The position numbers were made by a program, and so were the translations under genes. From contig JAAVTG010000696.1 of the NCBI GenBank assembly GCA_011947345.1, forward strand, positions 1-36,898: a DNA stretch of 36,898 nt, in the 5' to 3' direction. Below are positions 30,700 through 36,898 of this stretch, in pieces; positions within the stretch are counted from its first letter, which is position 1, and every line of letters starts with the position of its first letter. This DNA is from Phytophthora quininea. Taxonomy: Eukaryota; Oomycota; Peronosporomycetes; Peronosporales; Peronosporaceae. The notes beneath the pieces were generated by a model that worked only from the letters and a program-made list of their open reading frames with translations, made no database searches and was not told the origin of the DNA.

Positions 30700-31418
30700 A
30701 TGAGTGCCTTGAAGCGGAATGCTCTCGTGGCGCGGGCGGATGATGCTGTTGACGTGCCCACAGTCGGCGTCCGAGGTGATCTAGGCGGTCAGCTTCGCCT
30801 CGTGTCCATGGCAACTTGAGGTCTTTGGCAGCTCATGCAGACGACGCTCGTGCTGAGTTCTGACACATGCCGAACACTGGACGTCGGGCATTCGACGGTG
30901 GAGCCCGAGCGAGGAACCTGTGGAGACGACGGTAGTGCCGGAAATGTTGGGTAAGCTAGGATGAGTTGGTTGTAAACGGCAACGAGTTGCAGTCGTCAGA
31001 GGAAACGTAGCGTGCATTCGGCTGCTGGACCAGCACCGGTCTCTACAGTCGATAGGCATGGAGTCACGACATTCAAGGAAGACACGATCGGTTTATGACG
31101 GTGCTCTGTTTGAACGAAATCGAGGCTGCTCTGCGACCGAAGAGATAATCTCCACACAGAGCGCACTGCTTGGTGAGCTCAACTTCAGTTCTGTGAACAC
31201 CAGCCAACGCTGACGTGAGACGAGGGCCAACCAACACGTTGAAGTTTGCGGTATCTGGAGCACTAGAAATGAGCAACAATGATGGATAACTTGGCTCCAA
31301 GCGCCACTGCCACGGCGAGGGCGTGTGCGTAGCTGCCTCGTCGGCTAGAAGTTCCCTTGCTGGAGCCCCAGGGCAGGAAGGGAGGCAAGGTGCTGGTCTT
31401 CGAGTCCTGGTCTTTGTC
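30700..31418. other. Intergenic region between divergent LDH copies 4 and 5
   Basis: About 700 bp with short ORFs on both strands but none with convincing protein character. It must contain the promoter of copy 5 and upstream sequence of copy 4. Confidence 0.4.
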
Positions 31419-31436
31419 GTTCATTATTCTTTTGCC
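31419..31436 (+). promoter_or_regulatory. Oomycete initiator-like motif before LDH copy 5
   Basis: The sequence GTTCATTATTCTTTTGCC lies about 40 bp before the ATG at 31476. It keeps the TCATTnTTC core and the TTTTGCC tail seen before copies 2 and 3, and is followed by a similar CCA-rich leader. Confidence 0.5.
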
Positions 31437-31475
31437 GAGAACACCCTCACCCACCAAACCACCACCACCACAGCC

Positions 31476-32483
31476 ATGGCCCTTAAGATCGCCTTCTTCT
31501 CGTCGCACAGCTACGACATCGAGTCGATGCAGCGTATTGCCAAGCAAGAAGGAATCACCCCCAAGCACGAGCTAGTCTTCCTTTCTCCGCGTCTGGACAA
31601 GGACTCGGCCAAGCTGGCTAAGGGCTGCGAAGGTGTCTGCATTTTCGTCAATGACGTCGCTGACGAGGCCACACTGCGCGCCTTGCACGCCGGCGGCACC
31701 CGCGTCATGTTCCTGCGCTGTGCCGGCTTCGACATGATCGACCTCAGGGTGGCCAAGGAGCTGGGCATGCCGGTGCTCCGCGTGCCGGCCTACTCGCCCT
31801 ACGCCGTGGCGGAGCACGCCGCGACGCTCATGATGACGCTGAACCGCAAGATCCACCGCTCGTACAACCGCACGCGCGAGCAGAACTTCCGTCTAGCAGG
31901 GCTGCTGGGCTTTGACGTTCATGGCAAGACGATCGGCGTGGTGGGCACGGGCAAGATCGGCGCTTTGTTTGCTCGTATTGCTGCGGGCTTCGGTGCCAAG
32001 GTGCTGGGCTACGACGTGGTGCAGAACCCGGAGGCGCTGAGCTACGGCGTCGAGTACGTGAGCCAGGACGAGCTCTGGGCCCGTTCGGACATCATCTCGC
32101 TGCACTGCCCGCTGTTCCCGTCGACGAAGCACACGATCAACGCCGAGAGCATCGCCAAGATGAAAGACGGTGTGATGCTCATCAATACCAGCCGCGGTGG
32201 TTTGATCGACACCAAGGCGCTCGTGGACGGCCTGAAGAGTGGCAAGATCGGCTCGGTGGGTCTCGACGTGTTCGAGGGCGAGGGCGACTACTTCTACTCG
32301 GACCGCTCGGGCGCCATCATCGCCGACGACACGCTGGCGCGTCTGTTCACGTTCCCGAACGTGCTGATCACGGGCCATCAGGCCTTCTTCACCAAGGAGG
32401 CCCTGGACAACATTGCCCTGAAGACATTCGCCAACATCAAGGCGTATGTGGCGAAGGAGCCGCTGGTGAACGAGGTCAAGTAA
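31476..32483 (+). CDS. D-lactate dehydrogenase-type enzyme, cluster copy 5 (subfamily A, mosaic)
   Basis: Intact intronless 335-residue enzyme; ATG at 31476 in a CACAGCCATGG context. The ends belong to subfamily A ([41 protein letters not shown]). The middle matches subfamily B copy 6: EATLRALHAGGTRVMFL and the DNA from about 32050 to 32250 ([15 protein letters not shown] through GLKSGK) is nearly base-identical to copy 6. The NAD loop GVVGTGKIG and the R, E and H catalytic set are all present. It is convergent with copy 6 (182 bp between stop codons), so the shared tracts lie as inverted repeats that could exchange. Confidence 0.92.
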   Translation: MALKIAFFSSHSYDIESMQRIAKQEGITPKHELVFLSPRLDKDSAKLAKGCEGVCIFVNDVADEATLRALHAGGTRVMFLRCAGFDMIDLRVAKELGMPVLRVPAYSPYAVAEHAATLMMTLNRKIHRSYNRTREQNFRLAGLLGFDVHGKTIGVVGTGKIGALFARIAAGFGAKVLGYDVVQNPEALSYGVEYVSQDELWARSDIISLHCPLFPSTKHTINAESIAKMKDGVMLINTSRGGLIDTKALVDGLKSGKIGSVGLDVFEGEGDYFYSDRSGAIIADDTLARLFTFPNVLITGHQAFFTKEALDNIALKTFANIKAYVAKEPLVNEVK

Positions 32484-32665
32484 AACTCTTCGTGTAGTTG
32501 TTGAGACCCGAGAAAGTGTTGATGTTCATACTTGCAAAGGATGAAGGAAACTAGTAGTACTACCAAACGAAGTAAGATCTCTTTGCAAATGTGTTGATCT
32601 CATAACTTTCATTCACGAGTGATGGAAGCAGCAAATTACAGCTTACTTCGGAGCACCGGAGGCGT

Positions 32666-33667
32666 TCACTTGACCTCGTTCGCCAAAGGTTCCTTCGCCA
32701 CATACGCCTTGATGTTGTTCATAGTGGTGTGGCCAATGTTGTCCAAAGCCTCCTTGGTGAAGAAGGCCTGATGGCCGGTAATAATTACGTTCGGGAAGGT
32801 GAACAGGCGAGCAAGAGTCTCGTCGGCGATAATGGCGCCCGAGCGGTCCGAGTAGAAGTACTCGCCCTCGCCCTCGAACACGTCCAAACCAACGGCGGAA
32901 ATCTTGCCGCTCTTCAGGCCGTCCACGAGCGCCTTGGTGTCGATCAGACCGCCGCGGCTGGTATTGATGAGCATCACACCGTCTTTCATCTTGGCGATGC
33001 TCTCGGCGTTGATCGTGTGCTTCGTCGACGGGAACAGCGGGCAGTGCAGCGAGATGATGTCCGAACGAGCCCAGAGCTCGTCCTGGCTCACGTACTCGAC
33101 GCCGTAGCTCAGCGCCTCCGGGTTCTGCACCACGTCGTAGCCCAGCACCTTGGCACCGAAGCCCGCAGCAATACGAGCAAACAAAGCGCCGATCTTGCCC
33201 GTGCCCACCACGCCGATCGTCTTGCCGTGCACGTCAAAGCCCAGCAGCCCTGCTAGACGGAAGTTCTGCTCGCGCGTGCGGTTGTACGAGCGGTGGATCT
33301 TGCGGTTCAGCGTCATCATCAGAGCAGCCGCGTGCTCCGCCACGGCATAGGGCGAGTAGGCCGGCACACGAATCACTGGCATCTCCAGCTCCTTGGCCAC
33401 CTTAAGGTCGATCATGTCGAAGCCGGCACAGCGCAGGAACATGACGCGGGTGCCGCCGGCGTGCAAGGCGCGCAGTGTGGCCTCGTCGGCCACGTCGTTC
33501 ACGAAGATGCAGACGCCCTCGCAACCCTCGGCCAGTACCGCCGACGTGGCGTCCAGTCGCGGCGTGAAGAAGGCAATTTCATGCGTGGGAGTCACGCCGT
33601 CCTCCTGCGCGATGCGCGTGAAGGACTCGATGTCGTAGCTGTGCGTGGAGAAGAAGGCGATCTTCAT
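32666..33667 (-). CDS. D-lactate dehydrogenase-type enzyme, cluster copy 6 (subfamily B)
   Basis: Intact intronless 333-residue enzyme from ATG at 33667 (MKIAFFSTHSYDIES), with the same catalytic set ([22 protein letters not shown]). The C-terminal IADETLARLF and NIGHTTMNNI match copy 1, with LANEVK replacing LVNEVK at the end. The frame is open upstream to 33916, but the extra residues are unlike other copies, so the shorter start is preferred. The YVH1 gene starts 199 bp away in the opposite direction, so the two share an upstream region. Confidence 0.92.
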   Translation of the reverse strand: MKIAFFSTHSYDIESFTRIAQEDGVTPTHEIAFFTPRLDATSAVLAEGCEGVCIFVNDVADEATLRALHAGGTRVMFLRCAGFDMIDLKVAKELEMPVIRVPAYSPYAVAEHAAALMMTLNRKIHRSYNRTREQNFRLAGLLGFDVHGKTIGVVGTGKIGALFARIAAGFGAKVLGYDVVQNPEALSYGVEYVSQDELWARSDIISLHCPLFPSTKHTINAESIAKMKDGVMLINTSRGGLIDTKALVDGLKSGKISAVGLDVFEGEGEYFYSDRSGAIIADETLARLFTFPNVIITGHQAFFTKEALDNIGHTTMNNIKAYVAKEPLANEVK

Positions 33668-33865
33668 CTTGGTGGGCAGATTCGCAAGTGAGCGGAGTGT
33701 GGACACCACAAGATACGGTAGCTTCAAGGAGCGGTTTTGCATAGATACGCAGCGATGACGCGCCAAGTGAGACAAACGTTGACTTGGATTGATTATAGAT
33801 GCATACTTTTGGGGTCTACTATACCAGCGATCCGTACAAAACATTTGTGTCTCGGGACGTTTCCG

Positions 33866-35038
33866 ATGGAGGAAAGCGCCATCGTGACGCTGCTGCTGCA
33901 GCGCCAGCAGCGCCACCCGCTACTGGAGGGCTTCCCCACAGCGGCACGCATCTGCGACTTGTCCTTGTTCTTGGGAGAAGCTGGCGCTGCGCAGGTACGG
34001 CCTGCAAACGCCGAACGCAACTTGAAATGCCTAACCATCCAATACAGGATGCATCATTCCTAGAGACGAACAGGATCGAGGCAATCGTGGCGTTGGGGAC
34101 TGGCAATCTCGCTGCAAAGGTCATCTATATTCATCGTGCTTATTGTGCTAATAGTAACGTTATCTGCATTTGTTGTTGTGCAGCCCTGTGAAGTGTTGGA
34201 GATTGACATTCTGGATATGGAGGACGAGCTGCTGCTGCCCACTTTGGCCGCTGCATCGAGTTTCTGGAGCGCCATTTGAACAGAGGCGACGCTCCAAGTG
34301 CAGTACTCGTGCATTGCGTCTACGGCCAGTCTCGTAGCGCCGCCATTTGCGTGGCTTTCCTCATGCGCACCAAGAACATGACGCTGCTCGAGGCGTACGA
34401 CCATGTGCAGCAAGCTCGCCCGTGTATCGCCATCAACCTTGGCTTCTTGCGGCAGCTGGAACTATTCCAGCGGATGCAGAATGACGCCGACATCATGGGG
34501 TCACACCTGCACACGCCGAATTGCGGACGATGATGGCGAACCAGCAGCGCTTGAAAACTGGAGTTGCAGACGTTGTTGCAGTTCCGCAGCTTGCGCGTCC
34601 AGGCAGCTCGCTCTGCTGCCGCAAGTGCAATTATGTGCTGTGCACGACGAGAAACCAGGTGCGGAAGTTACTCGAGTTGGCTTGGCATGTTGCTGCGCTC
34701 TTACTCTGCGATTGGCTTTGCAGTTAGACCACAGGGGACCAGCTTCAAGAGGCGCTTGTGCTGGCATTTTCGTAGAGCCCATGCAATGGATGGCGACAGA
34801 CGCGAATTTTGTTAGGAACAACGACGGCAAGCTGCTGTGCCCAGCCTGTAAGGCCAAGCTGGGCTCGTGGAACTGGATCGGCGTCAAGTACGTGTGGTGT
34901 CGTAGTTAGTTAGTTTCCTTAGTTTGTTGAGTTTGGGCGCCTCACGCTGGCTGTCCTGCTGACAGATGCAACTGCAAGCGCTTCGTAAGCCCCGCGCTTC
35001 AGTTGGTTCCCAGTCGGATACAGACACGCCCGCTCTAG
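33866..35038 (+). CDS. YVH1: YVH1/DUSP12-type dual-specificity phosphatase with C-terminal zinc domain, 5 exons
   Basis: Exons 33866-33994, 34048-34119, 34184-34658, 34724-34887 and 34966-35038 (introns 53-78 nt). The phosphatase signature is VHCVYGQSRSA, with catalytic Cys codon 34315-34317 and Arg codon 34333-34335 (C-x5-R). The C-terminal YVH1 zinc domain is CCRKCNYVL, QLDHRGP, FVEPMQWM, LLCPACKAKLGSWNW, then CNCKRFVSPALQLVPSRI, close to human DUSP12 (FIEPVQWM, LLCPKCSAKLGSFNWYG). YVH1 releases Mrt4 during 60S ribosome maturation, for which the zinc domain is the key part. Two single-base losses break exon 3: near 34248 (C run) and at the G run 34497-34500. With both counted the product is 304 residues. 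Confidence 0.88.
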
Positions 35039-35354
35039 TTTAGCCCCTAGAGCTAGAAAATCTGGTGCAAAACTTGACTGTCACACAAAAGGCAACTTGT
35101 CTGAGGTGATGGATGGCCCGGCCACGTCCGCATTGTGAGACATGTGCAGGATGACGCGCTCTCATGACGTCGCTTGAAGATGTCACACAAATCGCGGTCT
35201 AAACGTCAGATGCAGCCATCGATCTTTCCTGCCGCTTGTAGTCGCCGTCCAGCACCGCTCGACGTGTGACCACGGCAGAAATGGAGCGTGGTGGAAAAAC
35301 TGGTGGATGCGATTCTTCTTAGGCTACTACTTCAAGTACACTGCTCGCGGCGGG
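35039..35354. other. Intergenic between convergent YVH1 and ELO genes
   Basis: 316 bp with no ORF or repeat of note. It holds the 3' ends of both transcripts. Confidence 0.4.
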
Positions 35355-36409
35355 TTACTGCGTCTTCTTGGCGCTTGCTGCGGCAGGCTTCTTGGTGCCG
35401 CGCAGCAGGTAGCGCTCGATGAAGAACTTGAGGAAGAGCGCAAAGTAGCTCGAGTACATGATGATGGCCCACTTGAGGTTGTCCGGGTCGATGCTGCACG
35501 CGGTGCCCTGCTTCATGTAGTAGACGTTCAAGCCGCAGACCGCCACTCCCACGCCCATCTGGCTCAGCTGGAAGATCGTCACGAGACGCGCCCAGCGCGG
35601 ACGGAAGCCGCACGCCGTCAGGAAGTAGTAAAAGTACATGATGGCGTGCACCGAGTAGTTCATGGCCACAAAGTACAGACCGCTGCAGCAGCAAGTTGAC
35701 AGAAAACAGTCAGACGTCACCACCAGAAGCAACATCCAGTGTAGTGCGCCGCGTACCTGGCCGAGAGCGTTCCGAAGGCGTGCCAGCAGAAGAGCAGCAC
35801 GGTGATGTGGTGGTACCAGTGCAGGAAGATGAGCGGCTTCTTGCGCAGCACGATGAAGGCCGTGTCCACGAGCTCCGGCACCTTGGAAGATGAAGAGCAT
35901 CACCCAGAGCGCCACGGGGCCGTGGCCGTAGTGTGGCGTCGGAGGTGCGCACACCGAGTGGTACACGCCGCGGCGGTAGATGGTGTTGATGAGGAACGGC
36001 ACTGTGCGGGACGCGCCGATGGCACTGAACGTGGCCAGCCCCAAGTTCCACAGCGCCAACGGACTGCAGTCGTCAAGGTACGCAAATATTAGTTCGTTGG
36101 AACGTCCGCTTTCGCAGCTGCCACGTACACTTTGAGGTTGAAGGGCTTGAGGTCGCGCATGACGCGGCGGCCGACGAAGCACAGCACGATGTAGGCGCCG
36201 CAGAGCGCGACGGCCATGGGGATCGAGTCCTTGCAGAAGCCTGGCTCCCACGAGATGTCCTGCGAGTGTGTTGGTCAGCAAGCGAGGCTCGGTGCAAGGC
36301 TGCGGCGAGCTGTTAAACGTACCCAGTCGCGCTCATACTTGAAGGGGAAGAGCCAGCTCAGCGCCGGCACCTCGTCGTGCAGCTTGGGCGTGCGGCCGAA
36401 AGTCTCCAT
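35355..36409 (-). CDS. ELO family very-long/polyunsaturated fatty-acid elongase (3-ketoacyl-CoA synthase), 4 exons
   Basis: Exons 36409-36323, 36259-36129, 36063-35757 and 35682-35355 (introns 63, 65 and 74 nt; donors GTACGT, GTACGT, GTACGC). The catalytic histidine box FLHWYHH lies at about 35807-35827, followed by [13 protein letters not shown]. The next block [20 protein letters not shown] is the second ELO signature, and the multiple hydrophobic spans fit an ER membrane condensing enzyme that adds two carbons to acyl-CoA. The C-terminus ends KKTQ, a KKxx dilysine ER-retrieval signal. Near 35885-35889 the frame breaks: IFQGAG is read where the family has [10 protein letters not shown], consistent with two missing bases. 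With these the protein is 284 residues, normal for the family. Substrate chain length cannot be told from sequence. Confidence 0.9.
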
Positions 36410-36898
36410 GGCGGTCGGGCTGGTCTCTATCAGGGGCGGGGACGTCGGTTCGACCTGCGCGCTTCGAGGTCGGTTGAGTTGTGTGCGACGTCTGCGACCG
36501 CTTGTGTGCGACCGCCTCCACCCCGGATTGTTAGTGGGTGGATTTGTATGGGCAGAAAAACGTAAAATCATGTGTGTAATAAGCCTGAGCGACTCCAGCC
36601 GCAGGACCAGCTTGGCTCTCTTTGGCTCGCTGCTCGAGTTCGGCCGACGCCGATCGGGGCGTTCTTGCCAGTGCAGCAGCCAGCTTGGCAAATGGTCTTA
36701 GTCGCTGGATCGAACTGCAGCGAAATCTCGGAACCAACCAGTTGACATTTCTGCCAGCGCGTTGCAGTCGTCGCATTCGCAGTCAATGCAGACGCTTCCA
36801 GCAAGCGCTCGCTCGGTGCGGCTAGCTTGCCTTGGCAGCGCAGAGCCGCCAGCCAGCAGGCCAAGCCTTCCCTCTGCTCCCTCTGCTCCTTGCTCTTG
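36410..36898. other. Right-edge region upstream of ELO, nothing recognised
   Basis: 489 bp containing the ELO promoter. Short ORFs occur on both strands without recognisable content. I could not place an initiator with confidence. Confidence 0.4.

Noticed and set aside
34888..34911. YVH1 ending at the TAG in 34888-34911 (KYVWCRS end)
   Set aside because: A GTACGT donor is present there, and a downstream exon supplies the expected CNCKRFVSPALQ zinc-domain end.

Overview
The window looks like nuclear DNA of a zoospore-forming oomycete (Phytophthora/Pythium type). The signs are compact genes split by introns of about 53-78 nt with GTACGT/GTGAGT-like donors and CAG acceptors, several promoters matching the oomycete initiator (GCTCATTC...), a decayed Helitron, and eukaryotic membrane-traffic genes. 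FUZ, a ciliogenesis factor, points to a flagellated species. No rRNA, tRNA or CRISPR array was recognised.

Layout. (a) 1-8220 is a repeat-rich accessory segment: a broken ORF fragment, a degenerate direct repeat, a decayed Helitron (about 1644-7221) carrying Helitron_like_N, HUH Rep and PIF1-like helicase remnants, an opposite-strand ORF with two identical Cys/His modules, and a 46-bp palindromic insert flanked by TA. (b) 8446-22509 is a dense conserved block: ERD2/KDEL-receptor family (+), ankyrin-FYVE (-), NT-C2 protein (-), an unknown basic protein locus (+), an HPS3/BLOC-2 homologue (+), a MscS-like membrane protein (-), a DUF2039/C9orf85-like zinc protein (-) and FUZ (+). (c) 22606-33667 is a cluster of six D-lactate dehydrogenase-type genes in mixed orientation. 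Two of them lie in the arms of a 2.2-kb near-perfect inverted repeat around a 555-bp spacer. (d) 33866-36409 holds a YVH1/DUSP12 phosphatase (+) and an ELO fatty-acid elongase (-).

How the genes relate. Block b is rich in endomembrane functions: ER retrieval receptor, PI3P-binding FYVE protein, BLOC-2 subunit and the longin-type CPLANE protein FUZ. The elongase ends in a dilysine ER-retrieval signal. The LDH cluster would supply cytosolic NADH-dependent pyruvate reduction. It shows two sequence subfamilies, tracts that look like gene conversion, and one older intron-containing member with a possible mitochondrial presequence.

Caveat. Several conserved genes carry single-base losses, mostly in homopolymers (HPS3, YVH1, one LDH, probably NT-C2), and the two palindrome LDH copies carry different lesions. 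I cannot tell from sequence alone whether these are assembly/base-calling errors or real pseudogenisation. All spliced models are inferred by eye from frame continuity and splice sites.
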